A stretch of 10,349 bases of DNA, from NCBI GenBank assembly GCA_036517695.1, contig DATDVC010000009.1, forward strand, positions 1-10,349, given 5' to 3'. Position 1 is the stretch's first letter, and every line of letters begins with the position of its first letter. Shown in pieces: positions 5,249-10,349 of the stretch. The notes under the pieces are model-generated. The model saw nothing but the letters and a program-made list of their open reading frames with translations, did no database searches and had not been told where the DNA came from. The position numbers and the translations under genes were made by a program. The DNA comes from DATDVC01 sp036517695. Its GTDB lineage: Bacteria; Patescibacteriota; Minisyncoccia; Phycocordibacterales; WO2-35-19.

Positions 5249-5503
5249 ATGCAAAACAAATCTCTAGTGCTTATGTTTGTGGTCTCTGTATTTATCCTCG
5301 GTGGACTGCTTTACATTTACAACCCAAGCCCAGAAGAATATGGAAAGATTGAGGCCGATAAGCCAGAGCAAGTTTTACCAGAGCCGGTTTTTTGCACTCA
5401 AGATGCGATACTTTGCTCCGATGGAAGCTATGTTGGTCGAAGCGGACCAAATTGCGAATTTGAGTGCCCCGAACCAGCGACAACAACTCCCGCAGCAATA
5501 TGA
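5249..5503 (+). CDS. Small membrane-anchored Cys-rich protein with an SDGSYVGRSGPNC motif
   Basis: The protein is 84 residues. Residues 5-24 (SLVLMFVVSVFILGGLLYIY) form one N-terminal membrane segment with a Lys before it, so it is probably anchored with the rest outside. A Pro/Glu-rich linker follows. The C-terminal 'FCTQDAILCSDGSYVGRSGPNCEFECPEP' region (48-76) has four cysteines (C49, C56, C69, C73) in a Kazal-like small-domain pattern that I recall as common on Parcubacteria surface proteins. The ATG at 5249 is only 2 nt after the encoded CCA of tRNA-Ser(GCU), and there is no ribosome binding site. An in-frame ATG at 5219 lies inside the tRNA T arm and is rejected. The stop is 7 nt before the recG start, so the two are probably translated together. 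The function is unknown; disulfide stabilisation is inferred. Confidence 0.85.
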   Translation: MQNKSLVLMFVVSVFILGGLLYIYNPSPEEYGKIEADKPEQVLPEPVFCTQDAILCSDGSYVGRSGPNCEFECPEPATTTPAAI

Positions 5504-5510
5504 CCCTAAA

Positions 5511-7712
5511 ATGTTTGAAAGAAAACTTACCCTAGAATCCCCAATAGAATCGATACAGAGAATTTCCCCGACACAGAAGAAAGCTCTGTTTAAAATGGGC
5601 ATTAAAACTTTGATGGATCTTTTACGACACTTCCCTATTCGTTATGGAGAAGTTGGACAAGTCAGGTCAATCGAATTTCTTAGAGCCGGAGAAAGCTCGG
5701 TGGTGTTTGGAAAGATTTCAAATCTCAAACTCGGCAAAACATTTAAGTCAAAAGTGGCCATTTCAAGCGCAACGCTAGAAGATTCAACCGGAAAAATAAG
5801 TATGGTCTGGTTCAACCAGCCATACATAGCAAAAATGTTTTCAGAAGGAGCATTGGTCCGGATTGAAGGTCGAGTTTCTATCAAAAATGAAAAATTATAT
5901 TTTTCAAACCCAAAAATAGAAAAAATATCGCAAATACCCGATGGCACGAGCGACTCGCTTTTTCCCGCTAAAGAAAATCACAATCTTTACCCGACATACT
6001 CCGAAAGCCGAGGCATTTCTTCAAACTGGATTTATTATGCTCTTCAAAAAGTCATTGGGGCCGGTGTTTTAGATGGAGTGCTTGATCCAATACCTGAAAG
6101 CATTTTAAAAAAATACAGTCTCCCCTCTCTTAAAACGGCCATCTTCTGGATACACTTGCCACGCAAAAAAGAAGATGCGGAAACGGCTCGCAAAAGATTT
6201 GCTTTCGAAGAGATATTTATGATCCAACTTGACAGGCAGAAAGAAAAATATCTAGGCCAAAAAGAAAAGGCCTTTTTAATTCAAAAGAAAGAAGCAGAGA
6301 TGGAAGAGTTTGTAAAAGATTTCCCATTCTCCTTAACCGGCGCTCAAAAAAGATGCCTTGCAAGCGTTTTGAGCGATTTTAAAGCCGGTTTCCCCATGTC
6401 TCGGCTCATAGAGGGCGACGTCGGGTCGGGCAAGACCGCGGTCGCTTCGGCTGCAAGCTTCGCCACGGTTACTACACTCCCCCCACAAAGAGAGTATGGC
6501 AATCTTCAGGTCGCCTACATGGCTCCAACGGAAATCCTCGCGGAACAGCATTTTGAATCTTTCATTGAGCATTTTGCAAAGCATAAAATACAGGTGGGGT
6601 TGATAACTGGTTCTGGAGCCAAAAAATTTCCTTCCAAGCTCTCAAAAGAGAAGTACACAAAAATATCAAAACCTCAACTTTTGAAATGGGTGGCAAATGG
6701 AGAAATACCAATACTCATAGGAACTCACGCCCTCATACAAAAAACAGTAAAATTTAAAAATTTGGGTCTTATCATAATTGACGAACAGCATCGTTTTGGA
6801 GTAAAACAAAGAAAAGAACTCCGCAAAAAACCCGCCCGAACGACTGAATCCGTTCAGTCGGGCAGGCAGGATTTTGCTCCTCACCTGCTCTCGATGACGG
6901 CAACCCCGATCCCTCGCACGCTTGCCCTTACCATCTTCGGAGACTTAGACCTCTCTCTTCTTGATGAGCTTCCACCCGGCCGCCAAATACCGGAGACAAA
7001 AATAGTCTTACCACATGAGCGAGAAGAAGTTTATAAAAAAGTGAGAGGCGAATTAAAAAACGGCCGTCAAGCTTATGTCATCTGCCCAAGAGTGAATGAC
7101 CCCGACCCAGACAAAGAAAATACAATAAATGCCAGGTCGGTAAAATCTGAAGCAGAAAGATTACAGAAGAAAATATTTCCCGAATTCAAAATCGCATCAC
7201 TCACCGGACAAAACAGTCCGAAAGAAAAAGAGGAAACGATGAGAAGTTTCAAAGAAGGAAGAGCTGACATTTTGGTTGCCACTTCTGTAGTCGAAGTCGG
7301 AGTCAATGTGCCAAACGCCACCGTCATCATCATCGAAAACGCGGAAAGATTTGGCCTAGCCCAGCTTCACCAACTTCGCGGTCGAGTACTTCGCAGTTCT
7401 CACAAACCATATTGTTTTGTCTTCTCGGATAGCGCCTCTCAAAAAACAATTTCAAGATTAAAATCTTTCACTCAAGCAAAAAATGGCTTTGAACTTGCGG
7501 AGGCCGACCTCAAACAGAGAGGCGCCGGCGACTTGGCCGGAGCAAAGCAGTGGGGAGTCTCCGACCTCGCCATGGAAGCGCTTAAGAATATCAAAATGGT
7601 GGAAGCCGCACGAGAAGAAGCCCGTAGTTTGATTGAGCAAGATTTTGAATTAAAAAAATATCCCCTTCTCCGCAAACATCTCTCCTCCAAATCCAGCGTG
7701 CATATGGAATAG
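5511..7712 (+). CDS. recG: ATP-dependent DNA helicase RecG
   Basis: RecG remodels stalled replication forks and Holliday junctions by branch migration. It is 733 aa from the ATG at 5511, compared with about 690 in E. coli. Residues 1-200 carry the helix-hairpin start (ISPTQKKALFKMGIKTLMDLLRHFP) and the OB-fold wedge domain. Walker A GDVGSGKT is at 302-309 and 'APTEILAEQHF' follows. The DEQH box (IIIDEQHRFG) is at 421-430, motif III SMTATPIPRT at 461-470, motif V at about 595-605 and motif VI QLHQLRGRVLR at 618-628. Motif VI normally reads QLHQLRGRVGR; here a Leu (627) replaces the Gly. A palindromic element adds residues 441-453 between the DEQH box and motif III. An upstream in-frame ATG at 5277 overlaps the previous gene and gives non-RecG sequence, so 5511 is preferred. 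No Shine-Dalgarno is seen; coupling to the upstream stop is likely. Confidence 0.95.
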   Translation: MFERKLTLESPIESIQRISPTQKKALFKMGIKTLMDLLRHFPIRYGEVGQVRSIEFLRAGESSVVFGKISNLKLGKTFKSKVAISSATLEDSTGKISMVWFNQPYIAKMFSEGALVRIEGRVSIKNEKLYFSNPKIEKISQIPDGTSDSLFPAKENHNLYPTYSESRGISSNWIYYALQKVIGAGVLDGVLDPIPESILKKYSLPSLKTAIFWIHLPRKKEDAETARKRFAFEEIFMIQLDRQKEKYLGQKEKAFLIQKKEAEMEEFVKDFPFSLTGAQKRCLASVLSDFKAGFPMSRLIEGDVGSGKTAVASAASFATVTTLPPQREYGNLQVAYMAPTEILAEQHFESFIEHFAKHKIQVGLITGSGAKKFPSKLSKEKYTKISKPQLLKWVANGEIPILIGTHALIQKTVKFKNLGLIIIDEQHRFGVKQRKELRKKPARTTESVQSGRQDFAPHLLSMTATPIPRTLALTIFGDLDLSLLDELPPGRQIPETKIVLPHEREEVYKKVRGELKNGRQAYVICPRVNDPDPDKENTINARSVKSEAERLQKKIFPEFKIASLTGQNSPKEKEETMRSFKEGRADILVATSVVEVGVNVPNATVIIIENAERFGLAQLHQLRGRVLRSSHKPYCFVFSDSASQKTISRLKSFTQAKNGFELAEADLKQRGAGDLAGAKQWGVSDLAMEALKNIKMVEAAREEARSLIEQDFELKKYPLLRKHLSSKSSVHME
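6831..6870. repeat. Palindromic element, family E (inside recG)
   Basis: CGACTGAA (6841-6848) pairs perfectly with TTCAGTCG (6853-6860) around TCCG, and GCCC (6834-6837) can extend the stem against GGGC (6860-6863) across a small bulge. GCAGGCAGG follows. It encodes PARTTESVQSGRQ between 'GVKQRKELRKK' and 'PHLLSMTATPIP', where RecG normally has a short variable loop. Confidence 0.75.
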
Positions 7713-7740
7713 TCGTATCCACAGCAATAAAGTTGTCCGC

Positions 7741-7768
7741 TTGCATAAAAATTCTTGAGGTATACAAT
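7741..7768 (+). promoter_or_regulatory. Promoter of the MCDYSL gene
   Basis: TTGCAT (7741-7746), a 16-nt spacer and TACAAT (7763-7768). Predicted +1 is near 7775, giving a 41-nt leader. Confidence 0.55.
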
Positions 7769-7805
7769 CAAAATCGGGTTCTGTTCTAGCCCATATTCTG
7801 TTTTG

Positions 7806-7813
7806 AGGAGGGG
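7806..7813 (+). promoter_or_regulatory. Shine-Dalgarno of the MCDYSL gene
   Basis: AGGAGGGG lies just before the ATG at 7816. It is a strong site, in contrast to recG and the tRNA-linked genes. Confidence 0.65.
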
Positions 7814-7815
7814 TT

Positions 7816-8205
7816 ATGTGTGATTATTCCCTCGCGAATGAAAAATCGCGAATTGCAATTGAGGGAGAGGAGTTGATTACGAGACGTTTTCGTTCCAACT
7901 CTATCGGACTTGTGTCTTCAAACGACCGAGAGCGAGCGGTTTGCATTCCCCCCGGAGCAGCACTTCTCATCGAGAACGTGCCGGTGCAGGTGTGCAAACA
8001 TTTTGCGGTTCCACCTACGGATCGAGTTGTGTTCGATCAATTCAACATCGAAGGCAACTATCACCGCGATGGGGTGATGTTCTCAAACGGCGAGCGGGTT
8101 CTGCTTCAGAGTCTTCTCGGTGCGCGAGTGATTGTACTTTCACTCGAGAGTACCGAAGAACGGCAGCCCGTCTACGAACACCATTGGGCACACGTCGCAC
8201 GGTAA
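7816..8205 (+). CDS. MCDYSL-type conserved hypothetical protein, possibly acquired
   Basis: The protein is 129 residues. The N-terminus, MCDYSL followed by 'R.A.EGEEL', resembles small conserved hypothetical proteins that I recall from Proteobacteria and other phyla; no function is known to me. There is no signal peptide or membrane segment. The middle part holds 'AVCIPPGAALLIENVP' and 'CKHFAVPPTDRVVFDQF' (beta-rich by pattern), and His residues cluster near the C-terminus ('YEHHWAHVAR'). Arg codons are almost all CGN, and the gene looks GC-richer than its neighbours, which use many AGA codons. It has its own promoter, ribosome binding site and strong terminator, so it is a self-contained unit. 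Transfer from another lineage is plausible but unproven. Confidence 0.8.
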   Translation: MCDYSLANEKSRIAIEGEELITRRFRSNSIGLVSSNDRERAVCIPPGAALLIENVPVQVCKHFAVPPTDRVVFDQFNIEGNYHRDGVMFSNGERVLLQSLLGARVIVLSLESTEERQPVYEHHWAHVAR

Positions 8206-8220
8206 CGGCAATCAGCACTG

Positions 8221-8262
8221 GCCTTGTCTCTCCATTCTCCGGAGAGGCAAGGCTGGTTTTTT
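8221..8262 (+). terminator. Strong rho-independent terminator of the MCDYSL gene
   Basis: The 13-bp stem GCCTTGTCTCTCC (8221-8233) pairs with GGAGAGGCAAGGC (8241-8253) with one T.G pair and a 7-nt loop. TGG and six T residues (8257-8262) follow. Confidence 0.92.
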
Positions 8263-8268
8263 ATCCTC

Positions 8269-8296
8269 AACATTTTAAACGATCGTTTAAAATGTT
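8269..8296. repeat. 28-bp perfect palindrome at a convergent junction
   Basis: AACATTTTAAACGA followed by its exact reverse complement TCGTTTAAAATGTT, with no spacer. It lies between the MCDYSL terminator and the 3' end of tRNA-Gly on the other strand. There is no T-run on either side, so it is not a standard terminator. It could be a protein-binding dyad or a cruciform. Confidence 0.85.
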
Positions 8297-8314
8297 AAGC
8301 CAAGAAAGAGTAAG

Positions 8315-8388
8315 TGGTGCGGGTAGGGGTAATCGAAACCCCGACTCAAGTTTGGAAAACTCGCATTTTACCACTAAACTATACCCGC
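8315..8388 (-). tRNA. tRNA-Gly(UCC), with encoded CCA
   Basis: On the minus strand, acceptor arm GCGGGTA (8388-8382) pairs with TACCCGC (8325-8319). Discriminator A is at 8318 and CCA at 8317-8315. Anticodon stem CGAGT/ACTTG holds loop TTTCCAA with anticodon TCC at 8356-8354. The T arm is GGGGT-TTCGATT-ACCCC. It is convergent with the MCDYSL gene and has its own promoter within the end of the toxin gene region. Confidence 0.95.
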
Positions 8389-8415
8389 CTCCGCTAAAGC
8401 TTCGGCGAGGCAGGC
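8387..8415. repeat. Palindromic element, family D, copy 2, overlapping the 5' end of tRNA-Gly
   Basis: GCCTC (8387-8391) pairs with GAGGC (8407-8411), with AAGCTT at the centre. It matches the copy inside the MetRS-like gene. Its outer GC (8387-8388) is the first two bases of the mature tRNA-Gly, so the pre-tRNA leader would end in this hairpin. Confidence 0.7.
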
Positions 8416-8441
8416 CCGCTTTTAACTTGTAGCATTAAGGT

Positions 8442-8469
8442 ATTTTAGCATAAAGTCCCCTTATTCCAA
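8442..8469 (-). promoter_or_regulatory. Promoter of tRNA-Gly(UCC)
   Basis: On the minus strand, TTGGAA (8469-8464), a 16-nt spacer ending in TGC and TAAAAT (8447-8442), an extended -10. The leader to the tRNA would be about 45-50 nt and include the palindromic element. Confidence 0.55.
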
Positions 8470-8470
8470 G

Positions 8471-8731
8471 TTATTTATACAAATTTGAATGAGTGTCGAC
8501 AGTGGCAAAAAGCGCGATTTCTGGAGTTAACAACTTAAATATTACCCTTAAATCTCCGCCGACATTTATGCTTCTGTAACCTTCATATTTCCCAGATAAA
8601 GCATGATTTTCCAAAATAGGATCAAGAGGGTTGATTAGAAAAATATTTCTTCTTTCCTTAAATCTTTTTTGCTCATTTTTGCGAAGCTTTTTATACGCTT
8701 TCTTGAATTTATGATGCAAAATAACCTTCAT
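8471..8731 (-). CDS. YafQ/RelE-family mRNA interferase toxin
   Basis: This is the 86-residue toxin of a type II toxin-antitoxin pair, expected to cut mRNA on the ribosome. The family pattern is clear: basic helices at the N-terminus (HHKFKKAYKKLRKNEQKRFKER), then 'NHALSGKYEGYRSINVGGDLRVIFK' (42-66) and the terminal 'TVDTHSNLYK' (77-86). Candidate catalytic or binding residues are His43, Asp60, Arg62 and His81, by analogy with YafQ. The ATG is 2 nt after the antitoxin stop codon, so both are made from one mRNA with translational coupling. The 3' end lies next to the tRNA-Gly promoter. Assignment to YafQ rather than another RelE subgroup is a judgement from the His pattern and the DinJ-like partner. 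Confidence 0.9.
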   Translation of the reverse strand: MKVILHHKFKKAYKKLRKNEQKRFKERRNIFLINPLDPILENHALSGKYEGYRSINVGGDLRVIFKLLTPEIALFATVDTHSNLYK

Positions 8732-8733
8732 TA

Positions 8734-9009
8734 TTATTTAGAATCTAGATAATCGTCCATTGATTTTCCGGAAGAAAAGATCGCTGACATATTTTTTCCT
8801 GTCTTTATGTCTTTTTCAACAGAAGCCAGCATTCTCTCCAATTTTGGAGTCATTTTGGGGGAAATTGAAAAATGGGCTTCTTTAACTCGTATAAATTCCT
8901 TCAAATAAGCATTTAGTATCGTCCCTAAAGGCAAACCCAGATCATGAGCCACTTTTTTAGCCTGCTCTTTTACCTCTTTTTCAGTTTTTATATTAATCAT
9001 TGTTTTCAT
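8734..9009 (-). CDS. RelB/DinJ-family antitoxin
   Basis: The antitoxin is 91 residues. The N-terminal 'MINIKTEKEVKEQAKKVAHDLGLPLGTILNAYLKEFIR' (4-41) is a ribbon-helix-helix dimer and DNA-binding domain of the DinJ type. The C-terminal part (about 42-91) is the extended toxin-wrapping region and ends in 'SMDDYLDSK'. It precedes the toxin by 2 nt. The ATG at 9009 falls on the predicted transcription start, and there is no Shine-Dalgarno. An internal ATG at 9000 (M4) is possible, but it would give a leader of only 9 nt. A 14-bp palindrome over the -10 is the likely operator for repression by the antitoxin or the complex. Confidence 0.9.
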   Translation of the reverse strand: MKTMINIKTEKEVKEQAKKVAHDLGLPLGTILNAYLKEFIRVKEAHFSISPKMTPKLERMLASVEKDIKTGKNMSAIFSSGKSMDDYLDSK

Positions 9010-9013
9010 ATCT

Positions 9014-9027
9014 AAAGTATATACTTT
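9014..9027. promoter_or_regulatory. Palindromic operator of the toxin-antitoxin operon
   Basis: AAAGTATATACTTT is a perfect 14-bp palindrome covering the -10 and spacer end of the antitoxin promoter. Its position suits autorepression by a ribbon-helix-helix antitoxin, which is the established mode for DinJ/RelB systems. Confidence 0.65.
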
Positions 9028-9043
9028 GGATAAAAAATGTCAA
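9016..9043 (-). promoter_or_regulatory. Near-consensus promoter of the toxin-antitoxin operon, predicted leaderless
   Basis: On the minus strand, TTGACA (9043-9038), a 16-nt spacer and TATACT (9021-9016). Counting from -7 at 9016 puts +1 at 9009, the A of the antitoxin ATG. The -35 overlaps the last codons of the RNHCP gene. Confidence 0.65.
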
Positions 9044-9354
9044 TGATTGTTTTTTTCTTTCGTAATCTTTATGAGGTGGTCGAAGTTGTCGAGAAGAGAG
9101 AGCTTGTTTTTATGAATCTTGCCGCATTTTTGGCACTTTTGGACAACGCGCCATTCGCCCCCTTTTTCTTCGGTGCCAACGGGCTCCATCAGCCCGCCAC
9201 AAACGTCTTTCATTGCCCTGTCTCCGGGGTTTGTGTCGACATGTTTGCTCCAAAGACAGTGCGGACAATGGTTGGTATAGCCGTCTCCATCTACCCCCTC
9301 TCCGCAATTTTCACAGTTAAAGTTTTCTTCTGTTTTTTTAAATGTTGACGACAT
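9040..9354 (-). CDS. RNHCP-domain zinc-binding protein
   Basis: The protein is 104 residues. It matches the RNHCP family: 'FNCENCGEGVDG' (12-23) with C14 and C17, then 'YTNHCPHCLWSKHVDTNPGDRA' (26-47) with C30 and C33. 'CGGLMEP' (52-58) and a second pair 'CQKCGK' (74-79) follow. The family signature normally has Arg-Asn-His-Cys-Pro; here Thr replaces the Arg. The cysteine pairs suggest zinc binding. The cellular role of this family is not established to my knowledge. The ATG overlaps the pgk stop codon by one base (TAATG), which indicates translational coupling in one operon. The next unit downstream is the toxin-antitoxin operon, whose -35 box overlaps this gene's 3' end. Confidence 0.88.
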   Translation of the reverse strand: MSSTFKKTEENFNCENCGEGVDGDGYTNHCPHCLWSKHVDTNPGDRAMKDVCGGLMEPVGTEEKGGEWRVVQKCQKCGKIHKNKLSLLDNFDHLIKITKEKNNH

Positions 9355-10349
9355 TATTTTAACGCCTCTATCCCCGGCAATGTCCCTTCCGCCAAAAAAT
9401 CAAGCATTGCTCCGCCCGCGAGAGAAACAAAATAAAATTTACTTTCTACACCTTCTCCCAATTCATCTATCGCGTTTTCAGTATCTCCCCCGCCAACAAT
9501 GACCTTGGCATCCGAATCAGCAAGCATTTTTGCCAATGAAAGGGTGCCTTCTTTATAACCGTTTTCATAATTTCCCAAAGGACCATTCCAAACAATAAAT
9601 TTGGCTTCCTTTATTTTTGGTGCCAGCAAAGAAAGAGTGTCTCCGTTTGCGTCCAAATCTTCATAATTCTGCGCCGGGAAGATTATTTTAGAGTTTGAGG
9701 CAATTGGCAAATCAGAGGCATGCTTTGCCATTGCGCCACCGATAAAAATATCGTCAGCGACTTCTAAAAATTTTTCAACCAATGGGAGTTTGGTTTCAAA
9801 CTTGGCCCCTCCGAGGATAATAAGGAAAGGATGCTCCGGATCAAAAACTTCAGACAACTTTTTATATTCTTCCAAAAAACGAAATCCGGCGAAGTGAGGC
9901 AAGAATTTAGGAAGCTGTATTACCGAAGTATGCCTGCGATGAGAAACTGAAAACGCGTCATTGACATAAATATCCGCAAAAGCGGCAAGTTGGTTCCCAA
10001 AACCTTCGTCATTTTCTTTTTCCATCCAAAATCGCAGATTTTCAAAAACGGCTATTTCACCCGACTTCAAACGATCAAACGCAAACTTGCCGTCGCTTGA
10101 TGATTGATTCCACGGATCTTTTATAAAATGAATGTTTCTTTCTTTAAAAATTTTCCTCGCCTCTTCCACCACCGGCTCCAAAGAATCCGTGCCATCGCCC
10201 AAGTGGCTCACAACTATCACTTTGCCGCCTTTATTTAAAATAAAATTTATGGTTTCTGCGCTCGCTTCTATCCGAGAAGTATCCAAAACTCTTACATCTT
10301 TTGGATTTGCCCCAAACCTATCGAGGGGCTCGTTCCAGTCGACTCTTAC
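9354..10349 (-). CDS. pgk: Phosphoglycerate kinase, partial (N-terminus outside the window)
   Basis: PGK transfers phosphate between 1,3-bisphosphoglycerate and ADP in glycolysis, in the cytosol. The open frame continues past 10286 to the right edge, giving 331 residues. It begins at the family motif 'VRVDWNEPLDRFG' (normally VRVDFN.P), so only about 10-20 N-terminal residues are missing. Other blocks: 'VVSHLG', 'FENLRFW', 'VNDAFSVSHRRHTS', 'ILGGAKFETKLPLVEKFL', 'FIGGAMAKH', 'WNGPLGNYE', 'GGGDTENAI' and the terminal 'SLAGGAMLDFL..GTLPGIEAL'. The 'SHLGRP.G' loop is shortened to SHLGDG, which removes an Arg that binds 3-phosphoglycerate in characterised PGKs. The usual 'STGGGA' near the end is SLAGGA. 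The protein is shorter than the usual 390-400 residues. It is translationally coupled to the RNHCP gene. Confidence 0.95.
   Translation of the reverse strand, partial: VRVDWNEPLDRFGANPKDVRVLDTSRIEASAETINFILNKGGKVIVVSHLGDGTDSLEPVVEEARKIFKERNIHFIKDPWNQSSSDGKFAFDRLKSGEIAVFENLRFWMEKENDEGFGNQLAAFADIYVNDAFSVSHRRHTSVIQLPKFLPHFAGFRFLEEYKKLSEVFDPEHPFLIILGGAKFETKLPLVEKFLEVADDIFIGGAMAKHASDLPIASNSKIIFPAQNYEDLDANGDTLSLLAPKIKEAKFIVWNGPLGNYENGYKEGTLSLAKMLADSDAKVIVGGGDTENAIDELGEGVESKFYFVSLAGGAMLDFLAEGTLPGIEALK

Noticed and set aside
5277..5510. Longer RecG starting at 5277
   Set aside because: The extra 78 residues are out-of-frame sequence of the Cys-rich gene and do not resemble RecG.
7941..8432. A 163-codon open frame across the MCDYSL gene, its terminator and tRNA-Gly
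   Set aside because: It runs through a strong terminator and a tRNA gene and has no family features; it is a shadow of the real gene.
9180..9196. CGGGCT/AGCCCG hairpin inside the RNHCP gene
   Set aside because: It encodes the family-conserved 'GGLMEP' region, so it is native coding sequence and not an insert.

Overview
The window looks like chromosomal DNA from a small-genome bacterium of the Candidate Phyla Radiation (Patescibacteria, Parcubacteria-like). This is inferred from several things: a short, divergent TruB with the motif GRLDPLAEG; a UvrA whose first zinc site reads CPND; a tiny membrane-anchored protein with the Cys-rich CSDGSYVGRSGPNCEFECP motif; a stand-alone MetRS-type tRNA-binding domain; and several genes that appear to be leaderless. 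The sequence alone does not fix the species.

Layout. On the minus strand at the left, uvrA (excision repair ABC ATPase) is followed by truB (tRNA pseudouridine-55 synthase), which runs off the left edge. A divergent promoter region separates uvrA from a small unknown gene with a strong ribosome binding site and a terminator. Three tRNA genes follow on the plus strand. tRNA-Ser(UGA) leads into a MetRS-C-terminal-like tRNA-binding protein and a two-helix membrane protein. tRNA-Arg(GCG) and tRNA-Ser(GCU) lead into a small anchored Cys-rich protein and recG (branch-migration helicase). Next is a stand-alone gene of different codon style (MCDYSL protein) with its own promoter and terminator, then a 28-bp perfect palindrome. 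On the minus strand from the right edge come pgk (phosphoglycerate kinase, partial), an RNHCP zinc protein overlapping it by one base, a DinJ/RelB-YafQ/RelE toxin-antitoxin pair with a palindromic operator, and tRNA-Gly(UCC).

Main observation. The window is seeded with short palindromic elements of several sequence families, and most sit inside conserved genes while keeping the frame open. truB carries three copies of one family, in both orientations. uvrA carries an 80-nt imperfect palindrome, recG a 40-nt palindrome, and the MetRS-like gene a copy of an element found again beside tRNA-Gly. Each adds a hydrophilic peptide at a point where the family normally has a short loop. Two further elements overlap the first two bases of tRNA-Arg and tRNA-Gly, so the pre-tRNA leader is itself a hairpin. 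This resembles the protein-coding Rickettsia palindromic elements, but here with several unrelated families in one 10-kb stretch.

A second theme is unusual gene starts. Two promoters place +1 on the A of the ATG, and two genes start only 2 and 23 nt after a tRNA with no Shine-Dalgarno. These may depend on leaderless initiation, or on tRNA processing to create the mRNA 5' end.
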